This document shows positions 19,572-28,298 of a stretch of 64,000 nt of DNA, piece after piece (the first letter of the stretch is position 1; each line of letters starts with the position of its first letter). The notes under the pieces were generated by a model. The model saw only the letters and a program-made list of their open reading frames with translations, did not search any database and was not told the origin of the DNA. The stretch lies in assembly GCF_001895085.1 (NCBI RefSeq), contig NZ_BDFD01000008.1:1-64000 (forward strand). Direction: 5' to 3'. Made by a program: the position numbers and the translations under genes. This DNA comes from Mariprofundus micogutta (GTDB lineage Bacteria > Pseudomonadota > Zetaproteobacteria > Mariprofundales > Mariprofundaceae).

Positions 19572-20853
19572 GCACTTCCCCTTCAGCGAAAACAATACGA
19601 CCCGCCTTCAACGTATGCGTCACCTGACCGGTCATCTGCTTGCCGTGCCACGGTGTATTTTTACCCTTGGAGACCATGGCTTCACGATCCACGGTCCATG
19701 TTGCATCGGGATCAAAGATCGTAACATCTGCCTCGGCCCCCTCGCTCAACACTCCGGCATGCAAATCCAGAAGCTGCGCTGGATTACAGGTCATTTTGGC
19801 AATCAAATCGGACATACTCAACACACCGGCACGAACCAGATCCAGAGATACAGGCAACATGGTTTCAAGTCCGACAATACCAAAGGCAGCACAAGAGAGG
19901 CCGCAGCGTTTGTCGTCTTCATGATGTGGAGCATGGTCAGTGGCGATCACATCAATGGTGCCATCGCGCAAACCTTCGATAACAGCCAGACGATCTTCTT
20001 CTGTTCGCAGTGGCGGGCTCATTTTGGCATCAACATTATATCCCAGCACCTCTTCTTCGGTCAGGGCAAAATGATGCGGGGCTGCTTCTGTTGTAACTTT
20101 CAAACCTTCAGCACGCGCTTTGCGCACCATATCCACGCCGCCTTTCGATGAAATATGGGCCACGTGATATCGCGCATCAGCACGGCGGGTCAGCATGATA
20201 TCGCGTGCAATCATCGAGTCCTCACCCTCAACCGGCATGCCTGACACGCCCAGTTGGGTGGAAATCCAGCCTTCATTAATCGCGCCACCAGCGGTCAGCT
20301 CTTTCTCCTCGGCATGCTGAATCACCAGAAAATCAAAGCTGGAAGCATATTCGAGCGCCTTGCGCATCACACCTGCATGCCAGATCGGCATACCATCATC
20401 CGAAAATGCCACACAACCTGATCGTGATAATTCGCGCATCTCGGTCAGCTCTTTGCCATCGAGATTTTTTGTTACCGCACCAATCGGGTGCACATTGCAG
20501 AGGTTCACCTGTCTGGCGCGAGCAATGATTTGCAGCGCAATGCCTGCATGGTCGATATGCGGCCCGGTATTGGGCATACAGCAGATCGAAGTCACTCCAC
20601 CGGCCACCGCGGCGCGGGAACCTGATTCAATATCCTCTTTCCACTCCTGACCGGGTTCGCGCAGATGCACATGCATATCAATCAGGCCCGGACAAACGAT
20701 TTTGCCACTCGCATCAATTTCTTCATCAGCCGTGCCATTATAGTTACCTACAGCAGCAACTTTGCCATCTCTAATCCATAAGTCGGCTGTTGCATCGATA
20801 CCATTGGCGGGATCGATCAGGTGTCCGTTTTTTATCAGCAGTGTGCCGCTCAT
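19564..20853 (-). CDS. pyrC: Dihydroorotase
   Basis: PyrC closes carbamoyl-aspartate to dihydroorotate. The 429-residue protein is a type I dihydroorotase. It has metal ligands DMHVHLREPG and the MPNTGP segment, histidines in VIQHAEEKEL and YHVAHIS, and the catalytic DVIATDHAPHHEDDK. All zinc ligands are therefore kept, so this is unlikely to be one of the inactive PyrC' partners that accompany some aspartate transcarbamoylases. Its ATG overlaps the pyrB stop as ATGA. It lies between pyrB and pyrK. Confidence 0.95.
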   Translation of the reverse strand: MSGTLLIKNGHLIDPANGIDATADLWIRDGKVAAVGNYNGTADEEIDASGKIVCPGLIDMHVHLREPGQEWKEDIESGSRAAVAGGVTSICCMPNTGPHIDHAGIALQIIARARQVNLCNVHPIGAVTKNLDGKELTEMRELSRSGCVAFSDDGMPIWHAGVMRKALEYASSFDFLVIQHAEEKELTAGGAINEGWISTQLGVSGMPVEGEDSMIARDIMLTRRADARYHVAHISSKGGVDMVRKARAEGLKVTTEAAPHHFALTEEEVLGYNVDAKMSPPLRTEEDRLAVIEGLRDGTIDVIATDHAPHHEDDKRCGLSCAAFGIVGLETMLPVSLDLVRAGVLSMSDLIAKMTCNPAQLLDLHAGVLSEGAEADVTIFDPDATWTVDREAMVSKGKNTPWHGKQMTGQVTHTLKAGRIVFAEGEVRG

Positions 20854-21848
20854 AACAGTGTCCTCTGTGCCTGCATCGCTTCATCAGACAACTGTTTTCG
20901 GCTGCCTGCCTTCTTTTTCTCTTCCGTCTGGCCTCCGCACAGTGCCGCCAGCACTGCCATACGCACGGCTACACCGTGCTCTACCTGCTGCAACACATGA
21001 CTCTTCACCGAATCAGCAACATCCGTAGAGATTTCCACACCGCGATTCATGGGGCCGGGATGCATGACTATACAATCGGGACCCGCTGCGTTCAGACGTT
21101 TTCCATTCAAGCCGTAGGTTTCATGATATTCGCGAATGGAGGGGAAAGCACAGTTATCGGTCAATCGCTCAGTCTGCACACGCAACATATAAACTGCATC
21201 GCTGCCCGGAAGTGCCTCATCAAAATTATGGTAAACCTCACAGCCGTATCGTTCGATCTGAGCAGGAAGCAGCGTTTTCGGTGCGACTACGCGCATTTTA
21301 TAACCCAGAATCTTTGCTGCCAGCAGATGCGAGCGTGCAACGCGTGAATGGGCGATATCACCAACGATGGTAATGACTTTGCCTTCAGGGGTTCCCCAAT
21401 GCTGTTTTAATGTCAGCAGATCGGTAAGGACCTGGGTAGGGTGTTCATGGGCCCCATCGCCGGCATTGACCAGTGAGGTGTCGGGCAGATAGTCAGCCAG
21501 AAATTCACAAGTGCCTGCCAGTGAATGGCGAATAACCAGCACATGCGGCTGCATGGCAGCCAGTGTCTGACCTGTATCAAGCAGGGTCTCACCTTTTTTA
21601 GTAGCACTGGTTGATGCAGAGATATTGATAACATCGGCCGATAGCCTTTTACCGGCCAACTCGAAGCTGGTACGTGTGCGTGTCGAATTTTCAAAAAAGA
21701 GGTTGATGATGGTTTTACCGCGCAAAGTCGGGGCCTTTTTCAGAGGACGGCGGTTAATCTCAATAAAAGAGTCGCCAAGATTCACTAGATATTCTATCTG
21801 TTCCCTGTCGAGATCGGCTATGCCGAACAGATGTTTCAGTGGTCGCAT
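20850..21848 (-). CDS. pyrB: Aspartate carbamoyltransferase catalytic subunit
   Basis: PyrB joins carbamoyl phosphate and aspartate, the committed step of pyrimidine synthesis. The 332-residue protein has the carbamoyl-phosphate loop STRTRTSFELAGKRL, GAHEHPTQVLTDLLTL, and VMHPGPMNRGVEI. The ATG at 21846-21848 shares its A with the pyrR stop (TAATG). The frame extends upstream to 21941, but that part lies within pyrR and lacks family similarity. About 20 residues beyond the usual C-terminus are basic. No regulatory pyrI gene is adjacent. Confidence 0.96.
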   Translation of the reverse strand: MRPLKHLFGIADLDREQIEYLVNLGDSFIEINRRPLKKAPTLRGKTIINLFFENSTRTRTSFELAGKRLSADVINISASTSATKKGETLLDTGQTLAAMQPHVLVIRHSLAGTCEFLADYLPDTSLVNAGDGAHEHPTQVLTDLLTLKQHWGTPEGKVITIVGDIAHSRVARSHLLAAKILGYKMRVVAPKTLLPAQIERYGCEVYHNFDEALPGSDAVYMLRVQTERLTDNCAFPSIREYHETYGLNGKRLNAAGPDCIVMHPGPMNRGVEISTDVADSVKSHVLQQVEHGVAVRMAVLAALCGGQTEEKKKAGSRKQLSDEAMQAQRTLL

Positions 21849-22357
21849 TATTTCACCTGCCTCTGCTCTATTATCCATGCCCCTTCTGTCACCAGTTCCA
21901 CCGTACAGTTTTTCGGAGCCTGATGGCTCAGCCCTGCACACTGTGCGGCAATCGGCAGTTGCCGGCCACCACGATCCACCAGAACAGCCAGCCGAATGGA
22001 GGCCGGGCGCCCATAATCGAAAATCTCATCCATGGCTGCACGTATCGTCCTGCCGGTGTAGAGCACATCATCCACCAGCCAGACATCTTTGCCGGCAACA
22101 TCAAACGGCAACTCACTCGGGCGCACTTCGGGATTAGGACCGATGGTATCCAGATCATCACGATAGAAACTGATATCAAGGTTGCCACGGCAGACTGAAC
22201 TGCCATTTTGCTCCAGACGCTGCTCAATTGCATCTGCTACTTTGGCACCACCGCTGTGAATACCAACCAGATGGACCTCGTCAGCAAGCATGGCGTCTGC
22301 CATCCGGTTTAGTGCAGCTTCTACTGTCTGCTGATCGAACAGAATACTATCTGTCAT
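21848..22357 (-). CDS. pyrR: PyrR, pyrimidine regulator / uracil phosphoribosyltransferase
   Basis: PyrR binds UMP or UTP and in Gram-positive bacteria attenuates pyr mRNA; many homologues also have uracil phosphoribosyltransferase activity. The 169-residue protein has the PRPP-binding signature DVWLVDDVLYTGRTIRAAMD and VGIHSGGAKVAD. It starts pyrR-pyrB-pyrC-pyrK, an order like pyrR-pyrB-pyrC in Pseudomonas. No obvious anti-antiterminator hairpin was seen, since the gene starts inside the ruvX stop (ATGA). Translational or enzymatic control is therefore as likely as attenuation. Confidence 0.95.
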   Translation of the reverse strand: MTDSILFDQQTVEAALNRMADAMLADEVHLVGIHSGGAKVADAIEQRLEQNGSSVCRGNLDISFYRDDLDTIGPNPEVRPSELPFDVAGKDVWLVDDVLYTGRTIRAAMDEIFDYGRPASIRLAVLVDRGGRQLPIAAQCAGLSHQAPKNCTVELVTEGAWIIEQRQVK

Positions 22358-22857
22358 GCCTTTAACTCCGGGTGGGCGAAAAGAAAGTCTTCCAGAATCA
22401 CCGCCGCAGCAGTCTGATCGAGTTTCTCTTTCACCTTTTTCTCATTCAACCCCTGTTCATACAGACGCTCTTTCGCGGTCCAGGTCGACAGGCGTTCATC
22501 CTGAAACAGAACCGGAAGTTTGCAGAATCGTTCAAGCTCTTTCACTGCAGCACGCGCATCGGCAGCCTGTACACCTTCACTGCCATCCATATTCATTGGC
22601 AATCCCGCAACAATTCCTTTGGAGCCGTACTCGCGAACCAGTTTAATGAACTGCTGTGGCCAGCCCTGATCTTTACGATGCAGACAGGTCACTCCACGGC
22701 AGGAAAAAGCCATGCGATCACAGACTGCCACACCGATACGTTTCATACCGATATCGAGTGCAATCAGAGGAAGTGAAAAGTTTTCAGGAATAGAATGGAG
22801 TTTATCTGCTCGGGACTCGAGCACTGGATCAGTGGTTGAGCAGAATGCGGTCGTCAT
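22354..22857 (-). CDS. ruvX: Putative pre-16S rRNA nuclease / Holliday junction resolvase homologue
   Basis: YqgF/RuvX finishes 5' maturation of 16S rRNA in E. coli and has an RNase H-like fold. Motifs are LIALDIGMKRIGVAVCDR, IVAGLPMNMDGSEG, FQDERLSTWTAKERL and DQTAAAVILEDFL, with the catalytic Asp/Glu residues in place. The ATG at 22857 gives 167 residues with a ~25-residue extension before the fold. An ATG at 22905 is also open but lies further inside the upstream gene. No strong ribosome site was seen, so coupling to the preceding gene is likely. It overlaps pyrR by 4 bp. Confidence 0.9.
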   Translation of the reverse strand: MTTAFCSTTDPVLESRADKLHSIPENFSLPLIALDIGMKRIGVAVCDRMAFSCRGVTCLHRKDQGWPQQFIKLVREYGSKGIVAGLPMNMDGSEGVQAADARAAVKELERFCKLPVLFQDERLSTWTAKERLYEQGLNEKKVKEKLDQTAAAVILEDFLFAHPELKA

Positions 22858-23548
22858 TAAATCCGAGATTCTGCAGCGTTTCTGTACATGCGTCCACCAT
22901 TGCACTCATTCCTGCCAGACAGGCCACCGCATTGGTGCCATCCGGCGCATCGGCCTCCAGCGCATGTTGCACATATCCGATCGGCCCATCCCAGCTCTCG
23001 TGGCCTATCTCCAGCGTCACTGAAACTTCAATATCGTGTCTGGACAATTCTTCCAGTTCATCGGTGAGTAGCTGGTGCATGGAAGTCAGAAAACCGGCAT
23101 AAATCGTGACTTTGCCGTAATCCTCACGATGATGAATAATATCCTGCCAAACTGTACGCAATGGCGCGATGCCGGTACCCACACCTACAAGATAAACATC
23201 GCTCCCCTTAAAGGCAGAAAGATCGAAACCTTTTCCCATCGGGCCTTCTATTTCCAACTCGGTGCCTTCATTGATATCACACAGATATGCTGAAAGCGGC
23301 CCTGCATTTTTGACGAAGAATTCGTACGAATCAGGGCGTTCAGGGCATGATGCGATGGCAAAATAACCCGGAGCCGGCTCATTCAGCTTAGGTATACCGA
23401 TGCGTACAAACTGACCCGGCATAAATGGCTGCAGTGTTTCACCATATACCGGCTCAAGCGCAAGCAGATTTACCGTATCGGCACAATCCGGGGCGGTCAC
23501 GCGGATATTTTTCTTTACCCGCATGCGATATGTAGAAGAGTGCTGCAC
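22829..23548 (-). CDS. FAD/NAD(P)-binding oxidoreductase, ferredoxin-reductase fold
   Basis: The 239-residue protein has the two-domain ferredoxin-NADP reductase fold: an FAD-binding beta barrel (about residues 10-110, with PGQFVRIG and GYFAIASCPERPDSYEFFVK) and an NAD(P) domain (VYLVGVGTGIAPLRTVWQDI, GFLTSMHQLL, CLAGMSAMVDAC). It resembles PyrK and anaerobic sulfite reductase subunit B but ends without the Cys-rich [2Fe-2S] tail, so it cannot replace PyrK directly. The start is GTG at 23548 with GGAGGT 9 bases upstream. It is the first gene of the pyr operon. The electron acceptor is unknown. Confidence 0.85.
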   Translation of the reverse strand: MQHSSTYRMRVKKNIRVTAPDCADTVNLLALEPVYGETLQPFMPGQFVRIGIPKLNEPAPGYFAIASCPERPDSYEFFVKNAGPLSAYLCDINEGTELEIEGPMGKGFDLSAFKGSDVYLVGVGTGIAPLRTVWQDIIHHREDYGKVTIYAGFLTSMHQLLTDELEELSRHDIEVSVTLEIGHESWDGPIGYVQHALEADAPDGTNAVACLAGMSAMVDACTETLQNLGFNDDRILLNH

Positions 23549-23612
23549 TGGAAACGGACCTCCGGATCCTTGTTCGAGAAAGGGTCTGTATTGGACAGAA
23601 TAGGAGCCAAAG

Positions 23613-24464
23613 ATGCAAGCATCAAAATGTCTGGAATTGCGGATTGCTGCAAGTCTGGTTGAACATGAAGCCTTTGAGGCCCTGGCTGAATCGCTGGATT
23701 CACTTGGAATTGCTGAAGAAACTGATATTGATTCAAAGCAGACCGTTCAGATTGCCTGGTTTGATTGTGGAGAAGATGAAGCAGCCACCAGACAAAATAT
23801 TTTTCATGCGGTAACAGAAACCGGTGTAAAAGAGTCTTCGATCACCCTGAATACACTGGAGCAGCAGAATTGGGAAACGGCATGGCAAAAAGACTGGCAC
23901 GGCATGCCAATCGGAAAAAACCTGTGGGTACGCCCGTCATTCTGCGAGAAGTCAACAGAGGGCCATACAGATATCGTACTAGACCCGGGCATGGCATTCG
24001 GCACGGGTACACACCCAACAACTCAGCTCTGCCTGGAAGCCGTGGAGCGTATCTGTAGCAAATCTGCACCGGAAAACCTGCTCGATATGGGGGCTGGCTC
24101 CGGCATTCTGGCTATTGCAGCGCTGAAACTGGGTTCAGGGCCTGCGCTGGCCATCGATATGGAAGAGGAGTCGGTCGAGGCATGCCTGACCAATGCCGCC
24201 ATCAATGGTGTGATACTGGAAGCAAAACTGGATGATACTCCACCGACAGAACAGTTTGATCTGGTGGTCGCCAATATTTTAGCCGCCCCGCTGGTATGGA
24301 TGGCCAAAGAGTTAGCAGCATGTGTGAAAAACCGCCTGATTCTATCCGGCCTGCTCGTCGAACAGGTCGATGATGTAGCTGCGGCCTACATTGCAGAGGG
24401 ACTCAGCGAAATTCGCCGCGATGCACAAGGCGACTGGGCTTCTGTCGAATTCATAAGCAAATAG
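23613..24464 (+). CDS. prmA: Ribosomal protein L11 methyltransferase
   Basis: PrmA trimethylates ribosomal protein L11. The 283-residue protein has the N-terminal substrate-binding region and the linker WQKDWHGMPIGKNLWVRPSF. The SAM-dependent domain follows: PGMAFGTGTHPTTQLCLEAVE, LLDMGAGSGILAIAALKLG and DLVVANILAAPLVWMA, close to the family GTGTHPTT and NILA motifs. The ATG has AGGAG 7 bases upstream. It is divergent from the pyr operon across a 64-bp gap. Confidence 0.95.
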   Translation: MQASKCLELRIAASLVEHEAFEALAESLDSLGIAEETDIDSKQTVQIAWFDCGEDEAATRQNIFHAVTETGVKESSITLNTLEQQNWETAWQKDWHGMPIGKNLWVRPSFCEKSTEGHTDIVLDPGMAFGTGTHPTTQLCLEAVERICSKSAPENLLDMGAGSGILAIAALKLGSGPALAIDMEEESVEACLTNAAINGVILEAKLDDTPPTEQFDLVVANILAAPLVWMAKELAACVKNRLILSGLLVEQVDDVAAAYIAEGLSEIRRDAQGDWASVEFISK

Positions 24465-24661
24465 ATTTGCCGGACAACTGATTTCGACGCTCTCATGCGA
24501 ATACAGCCATTTAGAACATATTGGCGTTGATGGCTTCAGAGTTAATCCAAAGATCGAATTTATTGCGATGAAGGGCGCAAAGATCCCATCGCTGAAGTGA
24601 TAGCAACAAATACCTTTCTGAGCATAATGAAACGATCAGGAAGGGGTAATCAGGAGCGATG

Positions 24662-25228
24662 ATGAAAAGAATTCTATTATTGTCTATGTGCATCGTGCCA
24701 TTCGTACTTATGGGCTGCGCATCACTCGATAAAGAACAATGTATGCAAGGTGACTGGTATCATATAGGCCATCAGGATGGCAGCAGCGGAAAGCAGACCT
24801 CGCGCATCAACAATCACAACAGTGCATGTGAAGAATACGGGATAGCAGTGAATCAAATCGAATATATGCAAGGCTGGAAGCATGGCATTCGCAACTATTG
24901 CACTGCGGCATCAGGTTTCTCGCTGGGCAGACGCGGCACTGAATACAATCGGGTATGCCCTGCTGAACTTGAAATCGATTTTGTTGCCGGCTACAGAGAG
25001 GGGCTGGAAACCCTGCTGGATGAAACACAATGGGAATACGATACAAACGAAAGAGAACTCAACCGGTATTCAAGACAGCTTTCCAGAGCGACATCCGAGA
25101 GTGACCGTGCAGAACTAAAAAAAGAGGTCAAAGAGCACGATAATGAACATGATCGGCTTGAGAAGAGAATCCATCAACTGATGAAACGCCTCTCCATGGC
25201 TCGTCAACGAGAACTATACCTCAGGTAA
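24662..25228 (+). CDS. DUF2799-like outer-membrane lipoprotein
   Basis: The 188-residue protein begins with a lipoprotein signal peptide whose lipobox is LMGC, cleaved before CASLDKEQC. It then has EQCMQGDWYHIGHQDGSSGK and two more modules with aromatic and glycine residues (YMQGWKHGIRNYC, FVAGYREGLETLL), a pattern seen in DUF2799 lipoproteins. The last 60 residues are a charged coiled coil. There are two adjacent ATGs; the second, 5 bases after AGGAG, is chosen. The 194-bp upstream gap shows no clear feature. Function is unknown. It may influence nothing downstream, as rnpB has its own promoter. Confidence 0.75.
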   Translation: MKRILLLSMCIVPFVLMGCASLDKEQCMQGDWYHIGHQDGSSGKQTSRINNHNSACEEYGIAVNQIEYMQGWKHGIRNYCTAASGFSLGRRGTEYNRVCPAELEIDFVAGYREGLETLLDETQWEYDTNERELNRYSRQLSRATSESDRAELKKEVKEHDNEHDRLEKRIHQLMKRLSMARQRELYLR

Positions 25229-25355
25229 TACGATTACGCCGGAAACGCTCTTACTGCGCGACCGAATCCGAACAGGAGTCGAATGCCAGCAAAAGCGTTC
25301 GCTGACATTCAAAGCTAATTTCTGGAACTCGTGCCCAATCGGGCATCCCTGCTTC

Positions 25356-25383
25356 GTGACTATATTCGCGTCAGGACTACACT
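25356..25383 (+). promoter_or_regulatory. Putative promoter of rnpB
   Basis: GTGACT (25356-25361, sharing the TGAC core of the -35) is followed after 16 bases by TACACT (25378-25383), a 4 of 6 match to the -10. The predicted start falls at about 25390, the base where the P1 stem of RNase P RNA begins. This positional agreement is the main support. Confidence 0.45.
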
Positions 25384-25390
25384 ACGCGGC

Positions 25391-25768
25391 GCGGAGTGGT
25401 CCGGATGGTCGCGTCAGATGTATTTCTGCCGAGGAAAGTCCGGGCTGCAACAGGACAAGACGCCGGTTAACGGCCGGCAGGGGCGACCCTGGGAAAGTGC
25501 CACAGAGAATAACCGCCAGCCGTTTCTTAGTAAGCCGCTGGTAAGGGTGAAAAGGTGTGGTAAGAGCGCACCGCCCGGACTGGTAACAGGCCGGGGCATA
25601 GGTAAACCCCGTCTGCAGCAAGGCCAAATAGGGAAGCGCCAAGCGTGGTCCACGTTTGCTTCCGGGTAGGCTGCTCGAGCCTGTCAGCAATGGCAGGCCT
25701 AGATGAATGACCATTACCCGGATCGGTAACGATCCGGAGACAAAACCCGGCTTACAGGGCCACTCCGT
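25391..25768 (+). ncRNA. rnpB: RNase P RNA, type A
   Basis: This is the catalytic RNA that removes tRNA 5' leaders. The P1 helix pairs CGGAGTGG (25392-25399) with CCACTCCG (25760-25767). The conserved region GAGGAAAGTCCGGGC lies at 25431-25445. The segments GGTAAGGGTGAAAAGGTG, GTAAGAGCGCACCG, GCAAGGCCAAATAGGG and CTAGATGAATGACC follow in order, and the 3' conserved ACAAAACCCGGCTTA comes just before P1 closes. The length of about 377 bases and the element order match the ancestral bacterial type. No strong terminator hairpin follows, only TATTTTATCTTTG. The sspB gene starts 60 bp later. Confidence 0.97.
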
Positions 25769-25827
25769 ATTTTATCTTTGTTCGATTACCGTTAGGCTCG
25801 CCAAACGATGAAGATCGAGGAACAGAT

Positions 25828-26364
25828 ATGAGTTTAAGCTTCTCTGATGCAGCCAAAGCAAAACAGCTGCGCGAATATTTCAATAAACATGGACGCATCT
25901 ACATTGTCGTTGATGCGACCAACGATGATGTACAACTGCCTGATCACCTCAAAGGTGATCCCGCTTTGCGTCTCGTACTCAACGTACGCATGCCGCAGAT
26001 GATACACATCAATGATGACCGTATTGATTCCGACTTCTCATTTTCAGGACAGGTATACGCCTGTCAGATTCCCATGCACACAATCTGGGCTGCTTATCTG
26101 CCTGAGGGAGATCTTGAGCAGGGCATCATCTGGGATGACTCTGTGCCGGAAATGATCAGGGCTATTGTTCAGGCTGTTCGCAGTAATATGTCAGAAGAAA
26201 GCATTGAGGAGTTGCATCAGGCAAAAGCAGCACACGCAGAGGAAACACCCGAAAGTGATGGTGCTGTAACATCCACGATCACGGTGATTGATGGCGGCGC
26301 TAAAGCAAGCGATGACGATGAACCGAAAGGGCGTAAAACCAACCACCTGAGAGTGGTAAAATAA
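25828..26364 (+). CDS. sspB: SspB, ClpXP specificity-enhancing factor
   Basis: SspB delivers ssrA-tagged and other substrates to the ClpXP protease. The 178-residue protein has an N-terminal folded domain (about 10-110: LREYFNKHGRIYIVVDAT, VLNVRMPQMIHINDDRI, FSFSGQVYACQIPMHTIWAAY). A long flexible, acidic linker follows. The last residues, HLRVVK, match the C-terminal ClpX-binding tail LRVVK of E. coli SspB. Its TAA shares a base with the ATG of the next gene. It follows rnpB directly. Confidence 0.94.
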   Translation: MSLSFSDAAKAKQLREYFNKHGRIYIVVDATNDDVQLPDHLKGDPALRLVLNVRMPQMIHINDDRIDSDFSFSGQVYACQIPMHTIWAAYLPEGDLEQGIIWDDSVPEMIRAIVQAVRSNMSEESIEELHQAKAAHAEETPESDGAVTSTITVIDGGAKASDDDEPKGRKTNHLRVVK

Positions 26365-27017
26365 TGTCATATTTTCTACGTATTACCCTGATACTCACAC
26401 TATTACTGGCCAGTTTCACAGCCCATGCAGATACAGACCCGCGCATGGTGTTTAAAGTGCTGCCGGATGAAAACAGAGGCATTACCGTACAAGACCTGCA
26501 TCGTGATGTGCGTGCGGCAGCCGATATGGCACTGCCAAAACTCTGGTTCCGCATCGTCCCTGATTACGCGCAGAATCAGATCCCAAAAAAGGTGAAAGCG
26601 GTACGCTTCCTGAAACGAGCCACCCCCACACCAGAGGGTGTAACCATCACTTTCAATGCCAAGCGCGTTTTCGCCTGGTTGAAATCCAATAATATTCCAT
26701 CATTTGACGATCCGGCAGAGCCTGTAGCTCAAATGCAGACAGAAACGACAATGTCAGAACCGATAGCAGCTGTTGCTAAGGGTGCATATCTTATTCTGAT
26801 GGTTCATCGCCATGCATCACTGCCTGAACAGGTTCTGTTTGAAGAAGATCTGAAGCGTGAGCCTCGCATCGCTGACCTCTCACTCAGACAGGTGAACCGT
26901 GACGGCCAGCAGTATCGTCTGCGCCTGAACGGGTCCGATGACCAGTGGCTGACACTGTGGTTCAAGCGTCGTGGACTTACTTTATCCCCGACCATTGAAG
27001 GCTGGGTCGCGCGTTAA
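26364..27017 (+). CDS. Secreted protein of unknown function, possibly DUF2066-related
   Basis: The 217-residue protein has a signal peptide (LRITLILTLLLASFTAHA, cleavage after AHA). The mature part has alternating hydrophobic strands and VRFLKRATPTPEGVTITFNAKRVFAWLKSNNIPSF, which resembles the pattern in DUF2066 proteins (a strand, then a Fd-x-v-x-x-l-L-x-x-x-x-I-P segment). That family is also found near hda and purM in proteobacteria, and an Hda-like gene is two genes downstream. The family call is inference. It is coupled to sspB (TAATG) and followed within 8 bp by the phosphatidyltransferase gene. Confidence 0.6.
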   Translation: MSYFLRITLILTLLLASFTAHADTDPRMVFKVLPDENRGITVQDLHRDVRAAADMALPKLWFRIVPDYAQNQIPKKVKAVRFLKRATPTPEGVTITFNAKRVFAWLKSNNIPSFDDPAEPVAQMQTETTMSEPIAAVAKGAYLILMVHRHASLPEQVLFEEDLKREPRIADLSLRQVNRDGQQYRLRLNGSDDQWLTLWFKRRGLTLSPTIEGWVAR

Positions 27018-27024
27018 AGCCAAA

Positions 27025-27579
27025 ATGAATGATCGCATTTTAAACATCCCCAATATGCTGACGCTGGCGCGTATCTTTATCACGCCGTTCATCGTTTACG
27101 CCATTATTGAGGGTGAGGCCATTTTGGCGCTGATTTTGATGGGGGTTGCAGGGCTGACTGATCTTCTCGATGGCGCCATTGCACGTTATTTCAATCAACG
27201 CAGCAATGTTGGTGCATTCATGGACCCCCTGGCTGATAAATTGATGCTGATCAGCACTATCGTGACACTCTATTTTATTGAACAGATCCCTGCATACGTG
27301 TTTCTGGCTGTGATCTTCCGCGACCTGGTCATTATGGTCGGCGCTCTGGCCTATGAACTGGTCACACACAATCTGGAAATGACACCTACGATTGCCTCTA
27401 AAATCACCACCTTCCTGCAGATCATGCTGGTACTAGTCGTACTTGCCGATATGGCCTGGGGCATCCCGGCCCTGCTGCTGCAATCGACCTTATGGGCAAC
27501 ATTTGCCTTCACTTGTATCTCCGGCGCCCAGTATATGATTGTCTGGATGCGCAAAGCCGTCACAGCCGAAGATAATTAA
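27025..27579 (+). CDS. CDP-alcohol phosphatidyltransferase, PgsA-like
   Basis: The 184-residue membrane protein belongs to the family that makes phosphatidylglycerophosphate or similar lipids. The full catalytic motif DGxxARx8Gx3Dx3D is present (DGAIARYF ... VGAFMDPLAD). About four to five hydrophobic helices follow. It starts MNDRILNIPNMLTLARI, the usual N-terminus (NIPNxLTxxRI). The frame is open from 26971, but that part overlaps the upstream gene. Its position before an hda-like gene matches other proteobacteria, where this pgsA-like gene is distinct from housekeeping pgsA. The lipid product is not certain. Confidence 0.88.
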   Translation: MNDRILNIPNMLTLARIFITPFIVYAIIEGEAILALILMGVAGLTDLLDGAIARYFNQRSNVGAFMDPLADKLMLISTIVTLYFIEQIPAYVFLAVIFRDLVIMVGALAYELVTHNLEMTPTIASKITTFLQIMLVLVVLADMAWGIPALLLQSTLWATFAFTCISGAQYMIVWMRKAVTAEDN

Positions 27580-28298
27580 TGACTACAAAAAGTCAGTTAA
27601 GACTGCAGCTGGACCTGCCTGCCAACTACGAATATGGAACATGGGTACGACATGCCGGTGTTGAATCTGCCTGTAATCGCCTGGCCCTGTGGTCTGTGCA
27701 TGGCGGCAATATCTGGTTGAGCTCCGATTTGGCCGCAGGAAAAACGCATCTGCTACGTAGCTTCGCTGCCGAGCAGAACACCATTGCCCTGCTCGATGTA
27801 CAGCACAGGGAAGAGTCGACGTCATGGCAGATGGTACAGCAGTGGATGCAGACACTGGAAAGCCATGCCATGTGGATGCTGGATGTTTCTGCCGGAGCCA
27901 TGCCGGTTGCCGTTGCACATGCGTTATTCCACACGCTTGAGCGTGCCCGTGACCTGCAACGCCCGGTCATCATCGCCTGGCGCGGTGACATCGAAACATT
28001 GCCGCCTGAACTCTCATCACGACTGCGTGCCATGGACCAGCTCATGATGCATACACCGGCAAGAGATGATGAGTTATTGATGATCCTGCGTAGTGGTGTC
28101 AGCACACTGCAATGGGATATTCGCGAACAGGTTTTACAGGCTATGCTGACCTATCTGCCAAGGCAGCTGGATATACTGATGCCCGCTCTCAAGGAGCTGG
28201 AACAGCTCTCATTTGAACAAAAACACAAACCGGGTCCTGCCTGGGTCAAACAGCAGCTGATACGCATCGCCGCAGAGTTACAGCCCAGACTTATTTAA
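27579..28298 (+). CDS. hda: Hda-like DnaA-family protein
   Basis: Hda stimulates ATP hydrolysis by DnaA, limiting replication initiation. The 239-residue protein starts with QLRLQLDLP, like the beta-clamp-binding QL-x-L motif of Hda. The AAA+ core has a modified Walker A (SSDLAAGKTHLLRSF, lacking the first Gly) and a weak Walker B (MWMLDVSAGAM). It ends with helices resembling the lid and C-terminal part of Hda (DIREQVLQAMLTYLPRQLDILMPALKELEQL). The ATG overlaps the upstream stop (TAATG). Its 3' end overlaps the convergent gene by 21 bp. Given the altered nucleotide-binding motifs, strict Hda function is not certain. Confidence 0.78.
   Translation: MTTKSQLRLQLDLPANYEYGTWVRHAGVESACNRLALWSVHGGNIWLSSDLAAGKTHLLRSFAAEQNTIALLDVQHREESTSWQMVQQWMQTLESHAMWMLDVSAGAMPVAVAHALFHTLERARDLQRPVIIAWRGDIETLPPELSSRLRAMDQLMMHTPARDDELLMILRSGVSTLQWDIREQVLQAMLTYLPRQLDILMPALKELEQLSFEQKHKPGPAWVKQQLIRIAAELQPRLI

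Noticed and set aside
22354-22360. PyrR-type attenuator before pyrR or pyrB
   Set aside because: The genes overlap by 1-4 bases, leaving no leader for a terminator/antiterminator pair.
25382-25714. Protein-coding frames across the RNase P RNA
   Set aside because: They cover conserved structural elements of rnpB on either strand and lack ribosome sites.
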